This document shows positions 46,433 through 58,552 of a stretch of DNA of 64,000 bases, one piece after another. The stretch lies in assembly GCA_029204225.1 (NCBI GenBank), contig CM055100.1, forward strand, positions 58,526,975 through 58,590,974. The letters are read 5' to 3'. A program made the position numbers and the translations under genes. This DNA comes from Diphasiastrum complanatum. Its lineage: Eukaryota > Streptophyta > Lycopodiopsida > Lycopodiales > Lycopodiaceae. Position 1 is the first letter of the stretch, and every line of letters starts with the position of its first letter. Below the pieces are notes generated by a model. The model was not told the DNA's origin. It saw only the letters and a list, made by a program, of their open reading frames with translations, and did no database searches.

Positions 46433-49400
46433 ATGTTGGAGGAGGCGGGGTTTCGGAACACGAGTATGTTGCTGCAGGTTGGAGTGGGAAGCAGCGGTGC
46501 TGGCTTGGTCGCAGGAAGGTCTCACTTGGTTTGCTTCTGCTGCCCTAGCATGCATCGCCTCATGGCAAAGCTTTCATTCGCTAGATGCATCATCTCTTCC
46601 AGTCGCCTCGTCCTTCTTGAGCCCTCGGGTAAGCTATACCATGTTTTCGTAGTCCTTATTAATTCGCAAATGAAGCCTTTCTTACCCTTGTGAACATTTT
46701 CACATCGTTCTTCTACATATAATGCAGTTTGTGCGTGCCGTAATCACGAATACATGCATTGGAGCATTAACATAATATATGTAGGAGTAAAATATCAGGT
46801 GTGAGTGCCAGCTTTTCATTGTAACCAACAAAAAATTCTTTTATAGGGACGTTCACTGCCTGCAATAGTTGGCCACTCGTGGTCTTTTTCTTCATGGATG
46901 GTTTTCACGAGTATCAGGCAGTTTGAATTAGCTTGTACAACATACAAGCCCCTTTTGGAGAAAGGCATAAATAGGGGAGCTTTATCTGGAGCGTAGTATG
47001 TGATCATGTCTCTGGACAAGGCACAGGCACAGCCTAGCCACCCAAATATTCACATGGATTGGTCCTGTAAACTGAATTGGGGTGGCTGGATTGTCCATGC
47101 AGAGGTTTAGGGTTTGGTAACCACAACACATTGTTGCGCAAGTAACATATCACACATGTAAGTTTGGTGCAAGATGTAGCACAATCGAAGGCACGACACA
47201 CCTTTCTTGATCACGGACATCATAACACGTGCAATATACCTTATGGACGCAGGGTAGCTACCCCAATCCAAACTTCTCAGAATCTCAAAGTACCTTGACT
47301 CACCACATCATGAGCAAGTAGTTAGAAATTAGATCTGATTTTGTAAGCTCTAAATTCGATGTTGTAATTATTGTACACAGTTTCTGTTTTCAGTAGTGAT
47401 CGGTACGTGACCCATTATCGACACGGCTACTTGGATTAGCCGAGTAGCCATATGTAGGGAAATTAGTTGTACAATGTTTCTATAGTGCTTGCTATACTCG
47501 GGGGCATGTCTCGAGTTTGTCGGTCGAATTTGGCCATATTGGGCCCGACCCTAGTTTGGCAAGTGGTAGGCCAGTTTTAAGACACTTGTTAGGGACATGC
47601 AGTTTGAGTTTCCTATATGCGAGAGAAGATGAAGAGGGAGCTCTAGGGCCAGCGCGTGCGGCCAGCCGTGTTGGTCCCATAGTGTAAACATGGGTCTCGC
47701 GGTTGGAAGAGGGCCATCAGATTGAGGTCCATGATAGATATCCAAGCGAATCCAGGCCATTGGATGGATAGTGACCATTGGATGTGGTTGAAGAGGATCC
47801 GAAGGGCCAGAATGAAATTTTTTCAATAAAAATCTTCAATTGAAATTCACTGAAAGGACCCGACCTGCAGAGTTACCTATTCTTCTTAAAAAATGTTTTG
47901 AAGTTTTAGTTCATTTATGCAAGAGAAATGGTTTTGCGGCTAATTATCGCTAGAAGACATCGTTTTTGGCTGTTCTTGGGCCCCTGAAATTGGCTGCTTA
48001 GAGCTAGCGGACAAAGTGACGTCATTGAGTAGGGAGAAACGCGTTTTGGAGAGTTTTGATCAGTTTTCCAGTGAGCGGAGTGCGGGTGACCTAGTGATCG
48101 CTATTGGGTACCGTAGGGCCAAATTTGGGGTTTTGGTTGGTGAAACTTGCTACAAGGTGATAGTGAGGCATAATCGCTTCAAAATCATTATTGCTTACTT
48201 CTGACAGGGTAACATGGTGTTTGGAAGCGGTAAAATGCGGTATGGAGACGAATGTTTTTGGAATTGTGTGGAGAAAGCTAGTTTTGGCGACGAAAGTGCA
48301 ATTTGGCGTCGTGACTACTCATCATTGGCAACAATTTTGAGAGGGCAAGCAATCACAGGTGAGAGATAGGCATGGGATGCCGGTTACGGGTGGAAAATTC
48401 TCGTGATCAGGTTCGACTTTTGGAGTTAGAACCAACCAATGTCAGGCGACATTTGGGGGAATGCTCTCATAGGGAAGATCGACAGTTGCAGTGTCGAATC
48501 AAGTGATAGCTGCATTGACATGCATTTGCAACTTGGAAATTTCTCGTTCGAGGGAGAGATTGGGGCTAGCTTGGATATACACACATTTTGGCGGTCACAG
48601 TTGATAGAAGTGCATGGTGGTGCCAGTTGGAAGTCGTTGGGCAAGATAGCGGACTTGCATTGGGGGAACTGTGTGTGGGACACGCGGAAGATAAAGAACG
48701 GGTCAGTGATCACACTTTGGAGACTCTTGGCAAGTGGTAAGTGTGATGTTTTGCAAATGTTGCAGTTCGTAAGTCAATTTTGATGAGCGATGTAGATTCC
48801 AATGATGGCAAAGTGTAGGCTGTTTCGTTGGGCCATTGAAGATCTCACAAGTTCATTGGCGTGATATGGGTTTGCATTGTATGTGAGGGACTTGATGGTG
48901 GCTTTGGAGTTCGTATCTCAATGTATTCTCAAGGAATGGTTCAGAATCATTTATAGGAGTAGCTTGGAGCTGTTGGATTATCTCCTCTACTCTCCTAAAT
49001 CCTATTTTAATCTGCATTTTTACTCATGTTGTCGCACAGTCTGCATATTTACGTGTAAAATAAGACAGGCGAAAAACGCGACTGTTTGCATAAATACAAG
49101 TAAATTTCCAGAGGCGAAAAAGGCAACACTGTGTTCTTACACGTAATTTGTGACAGGCGAAAAAGGCGACACTGCCCTACAAATGCCGAAGGTGCCCTAA
49201 TGGAAAGGCGAAGGTACCCAGTAAATCAAATCCCCAAGGCATTTGTCTAGGGTGTCGCATTTTTCGCATCTTCACCAATGTTCATTTCAGCTGTCGCGGC
49301 CTTCTCACGCTCATCCCATGAATTGTGCAATCAGATTTGACAACGACAACAACCACCTACGATCTCCTACAGACAACACATCCACTTTGTACTTTCTTCA

Positions 49401-52400
49401 TCTGCACACCTGTAACATTACGTATATATATTGAATACCATCTGCGTATTCAAAAACAAGAAGAAGAAGAAGAACAAGCAACGTGTGTGTGCAAAATAAT
49501 TGCATCAGAAGCTTATCAGAGATAGACGAAGTAGATGCTTTCGCGCATCGATTCTTTGTATTGTCAGTAATAGGTTTATTCCTTTTTACAGATTGAATTA
49601 GCTTTGTGAAGCACGCGGTTTCGTTCGCTATTGTCTTGTGCTCACCAGCATTATTGACCTGTATATTTTGCTATACTTAATCTGATTATAGCTCTGTTTG
49701 TTATGCGTTCAGATTTTTGCCAATATTGCTATGCTTTTCTACATTCTGTCTGACTCTCTTATTGCTTAATCTTGAAATTGGTTTACCTTGGCAGCATGTG
49801 ATTACTTCTTAGTCGTATCCTTTCTTCATGAGAAGCTCTGTGACTGTGCGCTGTAATTTGTTGAAATTCACGTTTCTATTAAGTTATATTCTGAGAAGAT
49901 TGCTAATAGGGGTTGGCGTGCAGTAGCATTGCAGGGTGTTGGTGGAGGACATCATGCAAGGTCACAAGGAGTAGCTGCAGCTCTTGAGGTTCCTACTGAC
50001 ACCATAAAAAAGAAAGAAAGGCTTTCACGGCAAGAGCGCGCTACTGTTGTGGAGTCATATGTCCGCAAGTATTGTTTGAACTCTAAGCTTGGTCAATTTC
50101 TATTTGCATAGCCTTTGTCTTATGCTATTCATATTTAAGTATGAAGTCATTATTTGGACTGATCATGTAGGAATGCAAGAGAAGATCATTTGAGGATGCA
50201 GACTGATGGTTATCGCTTTTGGAATTCTCTGAATGGAAGACTAATTGTAGATGATTAATCCTTGTGAATTTTTGGACAGCTGCACCTGAAAAAGCTCCTC
50301 GAAATTTGTTTGTCATGCAGTATGTCTCAAATTTTGGTGGTTAAGGTCAACTTTTTTGTGTCTAAAAGTTCATGCAATCACTATAGCCGACATTGTTGAT
50401 TGGAGCTGTGAAATTGATTTGATTGCTGTGCTTATCACTTGGACTGAATTCCAATAAACTGGTAAATTGAGCTTATACTCTAGATAAGTAGCTGTTGGAC
50501 ATCCCTGCAAACTTTCCCTTCTTCTGTATGCTGTCTAGGTGGAAAGTGTATTGTTCTATTAGTCCATGTTACAGATGTTGGTGCTAACGCTCTTTAGGGT
50601 GTGTGTACATGTCCAAGTTCAAACTGCAGAAAGTTAGCCTTGTGTACTACCAGGATTTAGATCTAGTAATGCCGTGTGCTGATAGTGCATGCTTTGTTCA
50701 CGCAATTGTTGCTCATGTATGTTATAGAAGTTCCTTAGATCATCCAGCTCAAAAGTGCAAGTATGTAAGTGGCCGAATTTCAAGAAAGTTTTTGCTGAAA
50801 TCTATCGTCTCAAAGCAGAAAATGTATGAGCATACACCTTTGTCTTCCTCATAGCTTCTTAACTCTCTTCAGATATTACATGGGAACGTCTAACTTATCC
50901 TAACTAGCATTTGTAACTTGCGAAGGTATTAAATTAGTCATACCAGCCAAGTTTCTGGGACCTACTCCATCATCTTGTTCATAAAACTACTATTTTTGTA
51001 TCGTAATGTTCTTTTGTAATGGTTTGATTTGTATCTAAAGGCTAGATTATTAAATTATAGGTGGGGGTTTATCATGTTGCTTAGTGTATTGAGCTTTAAG
51101 TGTGCTTTGTATCATTTAACAAGGTATAAACAACTTCTTTTGTACATTATGTACTATCAGAATGATTTACTGGCAACAACCCGTATCATAGAATAAAGTT
51201 ATCATAGTTGCAGCAAATTGCGATTTGCTGGTTTCATGATTCGCAGAAAAATTCTGACCTAAAAATTACTGGAATTGGACCTGAAATGTTCTGAAATTGA
51301 ACCTGAAACTACTGGAAACCCATTACTGTTAATGGTTCTGAGTGAATGGGTTTCCAGTAGTTTCAGGTTCCATTTCAGGTCCAATTCCAGTGGTTTTTAG
51401 GTCCAAAAAAATTTGTGGGAAGTTTAGAATTATTATTTTTATTTATTTACTTTTTGCAATTTACGAATCACTTGAACCGCGAGTCAGAATCGCTGTGCAA
51501 CTATGGAATAAAATTTGCAGTCTACAGGCAGTTTGTGTCTTTGGTTCCTTTTGGAGGGTGACACAGATAGTATTAAACTTGTATTCAAAACTCTTACATA
51601 TCTATTATTTCCTTTTTCATGGTCTGAGTTGGAGAAATCTCTGTCCAGGCACATGGCTTCTCATCAGGGACAATTTCCAAGCCTAGCAGCTGTTCTCAGG
51701 GAGACTGGTGGTTCAAGGATGATTGTGAAAGATATTTTGATTGAATTGGCTGGAACCATGAAATTGGATGATACAATGACGATGGTGGATGTGAAATCAA
51801 ACGTCCTTGAAGCACAGGAATCTGAGAGTGCAGAGAAGGATCTTGACCCATCTACTCACGACAGCTCTCTTACAGAACCTGTGAGTGTGAGCTCAACGTT
51901 GTCATATGGTGCTTCGATGGCTGAGGAGAATATTTCAGGTGCAGACCATGAGACTGTAGTTGATGTAAAGGAAGACAGCAAGAATAGAATTGCCAAAGAT
52001 CATGACGAGGAAACAATTATAAAGAAGTTAGGCAATGAAGGGCTATCAGCTGTGGAGTTAGGCAATGAAAGGTTGACTTCTAAGAAGGACAATTCTGTGA
52101 ATGCAAATAAAGATGAAAGGAAGTCATTGTGGGAGCGGCTTCATGCTAATAGTAGTATTAACACGTACCAGAGAAATGGTTCTTTCGTTTCAGAGTCAAG
52201 AGCTGCATCATGTGTGTCAAATATTGCAAAGCAGGCTGGCGGTGATTTGGGCACCTCATATCTGGGCAGGAATAGTGAAACAGAGGATGCGGATTTTTCT
52301 TCACTTGATTATCCAGAAGCTACTGCAGCAAATCAAGACAAAAAGTTTGTTGTGAAGGTTGGTGCAGGTAAAGAGGAGATCACAGGAAGAGAAAGCGTTG

Positions 52401-54593
52401 ACTCTGATTCTACAAAGCATGTGCTCTTTGTTCGGTTCTTACATCCAGATGCTACTGATGGAGACCTCAGGGCAGCTTTTCAAGATTGTGGAGGGATCTC
52501 AAGAGCTCGCCCAGTTCGTTCCAGGAAGGGGTCTCAGAGCAAGTACATCTACGGCTTTGTTGACTTTGATGTATGTAGTGTTCATCTGAATTTCTTATCT
52601 AATTAAGTTGCCTGTATTTCTTGTCACTTTTTGTGTTGGTACTAATTGATGTAATCTGCATATAATTGGAGAGTTTGTGCACAAGGAACTCACATTTATT
52701 TTCTCAGTTTCCATCAGTAAAGAGGGCAATTTGTCAATAAGCATGCAGTTCTCAGAACCGATGGACTTAATTTCTCTGAATGCATAAGCTAAGAATTTGT
52801 CCAAGTTGTCTGCTGGGCAAGAATTCCTGATTCAGTGTTTGTAGGCTCTCTCAATCATTAATGAACTGAAAACTATTCTTTGTACATGGATAGATGACTC
52901 TTCCTGCCAGTGAACGTTGAGCGACAGCCAGCAGTCTCCCGTTTTGCCATGTCGTGTTGAAGTCAATTTTTATGGTGGTGAATGGGACGTTACGATATTC
53001 GCTGTGTCTCTCTCTCCTCTTTGCAGCCTTCTAGTAACTGCAGTGATCTGACCATGACAATTATTTATAGGATCTGGGATTTTATGTAACGAAAAACGCA
53101 AAAACATGGAGTTGGAGGGTTACAGTAAGTTTTGCTCTTGAGAGGTAGAAAATGTATGGAGAAACACGTATTTTATTGTAACAGGGATGTTAGTTCGGAG
53201 GCTTGCCACAGTGCATATATTGCAATTTGCAGCTTCTCTCTCCCTTTTCATTGCATGCTACTGGTTCCTCCCACTGCAAACGTCCTGTCTTGTGCTTGTT
53301 CCCAGTGGTGCCGAGACCTCAGGGTGAACATGCAGCAACAGGAAAGTGCAATTTCCAAATTCTCATGGCCCTCTCATCCACGGGCTCCATGCAAGCAACT
53401 TCCAAACCACCTCCCGTGCTTCACGGAGCAAGTTGAGCTACAGAATGTAGGTTTTCAAGTTCTTATGGGTCATGTCCCTCCTGGGCTCTGGTGCAGCAAC
53501 AAAAACTGCAGCTTTATGAGCCTGCTCTTTATGGGAGGTGCTTCTGTACGGGTTTGCCTCTGCACATATGATGCAACACTGGAGACACTAGGCTTGCTTG
53601 TTAAATTTAGAAGAACCTTAGCACATGGTGGATATCACTAACTTAACTCTGTCCTTTCCTTTTCCCATTCCTGCAGACACACGGCTGGGTCCATGTATTC
53701 TTTAGACCATTGCTATCCACAAATTATTACTTAACGACTCTGTTATATTGTGAGATCTATGCCAAATTTTAATGTTTTTTATTGATAACATGCAACATTA
53801 CATTTCACCTGATTTCACTTTGTTTTCAGACTGCAGAAGGGCTAAAGAATGCATTGAAAAAAGATGTTGAGATTCGCGGCATCAGAGTGGAAACTCGGCC
53901 AAGTACATCAAGGCAATCACTTGACTTGTACGGCTCTACCTCAGACGTGATGGCTATAAGGCATGCGGTATCAGCTAATGGCTTGGGAACTTCTCATATT
54001 TCAAAGCCAAGTCAGACAGATGCTATTTTAGATGAAGGTTACCCAGTTTTGCTTGAAGATGTGCCACAGGAAATCTCGTTTCAAGTGCAGGAAGCTCTTT
54101 CTGCACACGGAGAAATTATCAGCTCGTATTCAAAAGTTCGGGATTCAGGAAATGTTTCTGCATTTGTTAGTTTCAAGGTACAGCTTCATTCGAATACTTT
54201 ACAACTTATCTTAGAACCAGTGCTGGACTTTTCACTGCATCAGTTGAAGAACTCTTCCTGGTTTTAGAATCTGAGTTCATTCTAGGTCCATTCATCAATT
54301 GTGTTTGACAACTCCTGTTCATTGTTTTTGTAGACAGAAGTAGCCAAGGAAAGTGCCTTGGCTGCCCATTGGATTCATCTAGGTGGCAAGCCATTTCGAA
54401 TACAGAGACTAGATAGCCCGAAGACAACTGTTGTCAGGATTTCTAATATTGCAGCTGAAACAAATGAAGAGAAGATTGTTAATACCTGCCAGTTGTGTGG
54501 CTATGTCGACTCAGTCAAACCGAGAGCGGCTGGTGTTGTGGATGTCTGCTTTCACCCAAATGAAATCCGACACATGATTCGAATTTTGGACAG
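46433..54593 (+). CDS. RNA-binding protein gene with three RRM-like modules (five exons, 3' end not seen)
   Basis: Exons 46433-46628, 49924-50068, 51649-52570, 53830-54177 and 54334-54593 join with consistent phases (1, 2, 0, 0) at GT/AG sites, giving at least 624 residues. Residues 1 to about 65 are Arg/Ser-rich and short of acid residues, like an organelle transit peptide. Exons 2-3 form a small domain (SRQERATVVESYV, GQFPSLAAVLRETGGSRMIV), which I recall from plant DNA-binding-annotated proteins of the Arabidopsis At3g52170 type. An acidic, disordered region follows, then RRM1 (HVLFVRFLHPDATDGDLR, RNP1-like YIYGFVDFD, split by an intron), RRM2 (YPVLLEDVPQEI) and RRM3 (TVVRISNIAAETNEEKIV). 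A possible last exon at 54886-54904 adds RLLNPP and stop. Otherwise the gene continues beyond 55 kb. It is likely an RNA- or nucleic-acid-binding protein of plastid or mitochondrion. Confidence 0.8.
46629..49923 (+). other. intron 1 of the RNA-binding gene
   Basis: A 3.3-kb intron between donor GTAAGC and acceptor GTGCAG. It holds GC-richer inserted-looking DNA (47400-48780, with unassigned frames at 48016-48204 and 48439-48783) and a solo-LTR candidate from 48971. No further exon with a fitting phase is needed between exons 1 and 2. Confidence 0.65.
48971..49700 (+). repeat. solo LTR candidate in intron 1
   Basis: Starts TGTTGGATTATCTCC, like the copia LTR at 42804, and shares a TGCCCTAATGG word and a TCTGATTAT word in the same order. 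Three AGGCGAAAA(A)GGCGACACT-type words lie at 49067, 49112 and 49155, about 44 bp apart, as often seen in LTR promoters. No target duplication was found and the right end is uncertain. Confidence 0.45.
52571..53829 (+). other. intron 3, containing a 169-codon frame
   Basis: The intron splits RRM1 between the RNP1-like strand and the last helix. It includes an open frame (53132-53641), Cys- and His-rich but without spaced zinc ligands or any recognised domain. The frame is not needed for the RRM and is probably fortuitous or part of an unrecognised insertion. Confidence 0.5.
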
Positions 54594-56823
54594 GTGAGTG
54601 TTTAATATCATGTTTGACATGAATTAACATATTGTCTTCTCAGAGAAGCTATCAAGGTTATGTGCAGATATGGAACAACCAGAGGCCTATTATAGTAATT
54701 CACAGCTCTTAGTAATAATGTCAATAGTATAGTCACTTCTCTGATTAATAATTATCAATTATTTGTAATCTTTCGTTGCCTAAGCTTACTAATAGTATTG
54801 TAGTACTTTTATTGGTAAGCTCTTATATGAACCAGTTTGTGCTTTGAGGCTGTTACAATCAATGAAATTTTGCTGATCTATTCAGACTTCTAAATCCACC
54901 ATAATTTTGGTACATGACATGCACATGCACACACACACGCACACACACACATATTCTGGCACATGCCTTTGAATCAAGCCTCTTAATCTTGTATGGTGTC
55001 TTAATAATACTATGTCTTTGTTATCTATGGTATGCCTTAAAGCTCCTTGGTGAATATATTTGTTATGAAGGAGATAACTTGTTGAGGTTCATTGGGCATT
55101 TGATTTGTGGTGAATATTCAAGAGAGCCATTTTACAGTGACAATCAACTATGCATACATGAGTCTTGACTCTTCTCACCACTTTTGGAGGGGCCTCTTTT
55201 TGAGTTTTTGTCTCCATTTGGTGTAATGGGATGCCCTAAGCAATGGCTAAAGCTTCTAGGCGAAGAACATTTATTTCAGCCAAGAAGATCAAATAAGGAG
55301 TGGCTTGCTCTGTTCTTACGAGTTCAATGAAGAAGCCTTTTAAGAACTCTTCAAAATAACCCATCTGCTTTTAGAAATACTTCATCCATAAATTCAGAAT
55401 ATTCATGTGTGAAATTTCCACCAGTTCCATGCTTCAAGGTTATCCATGTAAATTTAGAAGAGTATGCTGTAGTTGACTTGTGAGTTACCAGGTACTACAT
55501 AACTTAGTTGGTGAAGTCGTTGATAGTGATGATTCTAGGCTTCAATGTGTCACAGTCTGCCATGCGGCTTTGGCACACAACCTCTACCATGATGTCTTCT
55601 TCTTGCAACATAAAATGTTTAAAAAAGTCTATTGAGTAACAAAAGAGGTTTTGCTGGTTTTCTGCTCTCACAATATGCTCCACAAAAGAATGCATTTCTT
55701 AGCAAAAGTTGACATATCATGATGATCCTATTGTTTGCAGGATTGCTTTTATCTCCATTCTTGTGTTGTTAGATTTAAAATTAAATCTAAAAAGGAAGGT
55801 TGCCAAGACACAATGAAGAAACATGTAAAGCCTTCAGAAAGATCACCAAAACAATCTTGTGCTCCTTCAATGTCAACAACTCCCTTTAGACATTCAAAGA
55901 ACTTCGCATACTGATGTCAAAAGCTGGAACCTATGATAGCCATTGGGGTCACATTCTTCGCCCCCTTCCCTTCCTCTCTTTGTGCAGGTGTGTGTTATAT
56001 GGCCTCTAGAAACAAAGAGTAAAACATGAACCAATATTCCAATGAAATGATTAAAACATGAAATTTTAGATTTTCAAGATCAATAGAAGCACATATGCTT
56101 AGGAAAATTTTCAACTTGTTGAGGACCGTATGTTATCTCCAAAAGAATTACATCATATATATAAAGTAGAGTTTAAAGACATGCTGCATAAGCTTGACAT
56201 CTCCCTTCCTCTTGTCTTAATTGCTCTTTCAAGTCATCTTTGAGAGCCTGTGTTATGTTGGCAGAAAGAACCACATGATCTTTATACAATGCAACTTAAT
56301 TTCATGTTGGATAGGTTTGACATTTCTACTTCCCTCTTAAGTTGACCATCGTTCAGATCAAATATCAATGTGGATTTCAAAAAGCTATAGGTACCATCTT
56401 TGTTGATCCAGGAATCTCAAGTCTATTGGCACTTCAATTTCTCGTGTCCCCCATAATTAACTTCAATATCTCAAAAAGCTTTTTAAGAGTTCCCAAAGCA
56501 ATCCAATGAAACATCCATGTTTGCACTCAAAATTCAACATCTTTCTCTTGATCCTATGCAAAAAAAGGGGCCATTACCTGCACAAAGACGGGACATTTTT
56601 AGATTCTTGAAATGAATGAGTTGTCAAAAAGCACAAACAAATTGTTCACAATTAAATGAGTGCTTGGGGGAAAACCTTGGCCTAGATACACATTCTATGT
56701 ATGTCTTCTAGTCGTCCGTAAGCTCTTCTCTCGGATAGCTGACATCCGACATAAACCATAAAAGTAATCACTGCATTGTAGGAAAAACATCTCAACAATG
56801 CTAAAAGCTTTACAAAACAAATG
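54594..56823. other. downstream intron or 3' flank of the RNA-binding gene
   Basis: Holds a CA repeat at 54926-54950 and AT-rich DNA. No exon continuing RRM3 was found except the short candidate at 54886-54904. The sequence from about 55200 to 56600 has many minus-strand AAAGAA-type words but no domain. Confidence 0.45.
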
Positions 56824-57214
56824 TGTTAGAATATGCTAATGGATATGCTATGTTAATAAAAAACCTCTAGGTTACTTTGGCCCAAAAGGTCGAGCCATGT
56901 GTAACCATTGGTTATTTCTCTATTGGCCAAGTTAAGTTAGTATTGGGCCCCATGTAGAAACTCTTGGGTCCAAATGGCCTTGTTAATAAAAGACCCTAAC
57001 TTAGAAGTAGGGGCTTGCTGGTTTTATTAAGTAGCTTGTTGGTGAAGTTAGGTTAGACCTAATGAAGCCTGTAGAAGAAGTTAGGTTATTTGGACATTGC
57101 CCTAATGTTGGGGCTGCTATAAATGTGTGTGACTTCTTTATTATTCATGTATGCAAGCATAGGCTTTGCTGTTTGGTTTATGATTTCCTTCAAAATGCAC
57201 CAAACATATTACAA
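56824..57214 (+). mobile_element. solo LTR candidate
   Basis: Starts TGTTAGAATATG and ends near TATTACAA. AAATG stands immediately before the start (56819-56823) and again at 57215-57219, a plausible 5-bp target duplication. TATAAAT at 57118-57124 is a likely TATA box. The terminal CA has one extra A. The LTR lies at the C-terminal end of the hAT relic. Confidence 0.5.
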
Positions 57215-58094
57215 AAATGGTATACTTGCGCTCATCAAACAACGATTCTGAAGGGTTTCTCCAATCGCAATTAGAAACTTGTAAAATGAGGCTGAGTTTG
57301 GAACCCTCTCGATCCACCAACTTTAGCCAATGGTACACTGGCGGCAGGACCTCAAGCAACTGCTTGGCCTGTCTTCAAAAATCATCATCAAAAACAATCC
57401 TCTGGAACCTAAGTATAGTTGCTACGATGCCACTGTGTGAACTTAGGGCTGGTTGCCATATGGCGCAATGCAAGTCGAACCTGAAGCAACCGCTCCAAAA
57501 TGATGAATTGGTAGGCAAAGCGTGTGGGTGCTGGCTTCTTCAGATCCAATGGGCTATATGTCCTGAACATGGCGAGGGCCCTGTTACAAATGTGACCGGG
57601 AAGATGGCACTGGATGTGATGGTGGAAACCTAGAGGAGGCCTCCTATTTCCAACATCAAGAGATCGATGGAGTGTGCATGTAATAGTAGGGTAGTCCCTC
57701 TCTAAACGCTCACCCATAGCCACACAATTGTTGGCATTGTCGATGACCACCTACACCACATGCTGTGCACCCACCTCGATGACTGCTGCACCTACATGCT
57801 CATAGATAAACTCTCCTGACTCAACAATGCCATTTTGGGAAGCATCCATACCCTTGAGAAATACATTGCCTAGGAGACATGAAACCAAGATGTTGATAAT
57901 AGACCTACGCCTAATATCAGTCCATCCATATGATAGAATAGAGCAACCATATATGGCCTAGACATGTCGTATGGGGCTGACCTAATGCCTGCATGCTCCT
58001 CTCTCAAACGGTGAGTAGAAAGAGCTTGGCGTGTGGGGGGTCTCGAAGTGGCATCACAAGCTGCAATCTCCCTCATGATGTCAAGGAAGATGGT
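57215..58094 (-). pseudogene. hAT (DUF659-type) transposase relic, split by the chromovirus
   Basis: On the minus strand from 58094 leftwards: MREIAACDATSRPPT, then (shifted frame) YGWTDIRRRSIINILVS, then VVQVVIDNANNCVAMGERL near 57740, KKPAPTRFAYQFIILERLL near 57500 and LLEVLPPVYHWLKLVDREG near 57350. This is the same block order as the hAT gene at 2463-5940, though the sequences differ clearly. Frameshifts fall near 57930 and 57660. The N-terminal half is absent because the LTR element inserted at 58094, and it should resume beyond the right window edge. Confidence 0.85.
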
Positions 58095-58537
58095 TGTTAG
58101 GGACCCAACTCCCTTGGGTCCCAAACCCAGACTTGAGACTGGACGATGACTGGGCCTGTAGACTTGACCGGTGACTCGTGAAGCTGCATGGTTGCCACGT
58201 GTCATGATCCAGGAGTGCACATGGCTTGGAGTCTCTCTCCTTGGAGGTATACAAGGGGAGGAGGACTCATTTGCCATCCATCTATCTACCTAGGAGGAGG
58301 TGGATGGAGAGCGTGTGCACGGCCAGGATGTATTGCTAGCGTGAGGCAGGAGATGGCTGAGAGCCTAGGCGGTGGTATGGGACGCCGTCTGGGAGTCGGA
58401 TCCAACTTGATACGGTCACAGACCAGGGCACGGTGGGTGGACCCGGATTAGGTCCTATGGCGGGGTGGAACGTGAATCGCTCGGTCTCTTGTGGTTAACC
58501 GGCACCTGGAGGGTTTGCAGTAAGTAGGATTGTAACA
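58095..58537 (+). repeat. 5' LTR of the chromovirus (443 bp)
   Basis: Begins TGTTAGGGACCC and ends GGATTGTAACA. A TATACAAG box at 58248 is a possible TATA element. It is identical to the visible 99 bp of the 3' LTR at 63902. Confidence 0.92.
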
Positions 58538-58539
58538 TA

Positions 58540-58552
58540 TGGTATTAGAGCC
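58540..58552 (+). other. primer binding site (initiator-Met tRNA type)
   Basis: TGGTATTAGAGCC, two bases after the LTR end, differs by one base (C to T) from TGGTATCAGAGCC. Confidence 0.85.

Noticed and set aside
57217-57633. 138-codon plus-strand frame
   Set aside because: Shadow of the hAT relic, which matches known blocks on the minus strand.
58188-58451. Open frames inside the LTRs (also 57870-58277 minus and 8486-8710)
   Set aside because: They read through LTR sequence shared by several copies and do not continue into a coding domain. The 57870-58277 minus frame is part hAT relic and part LTR.
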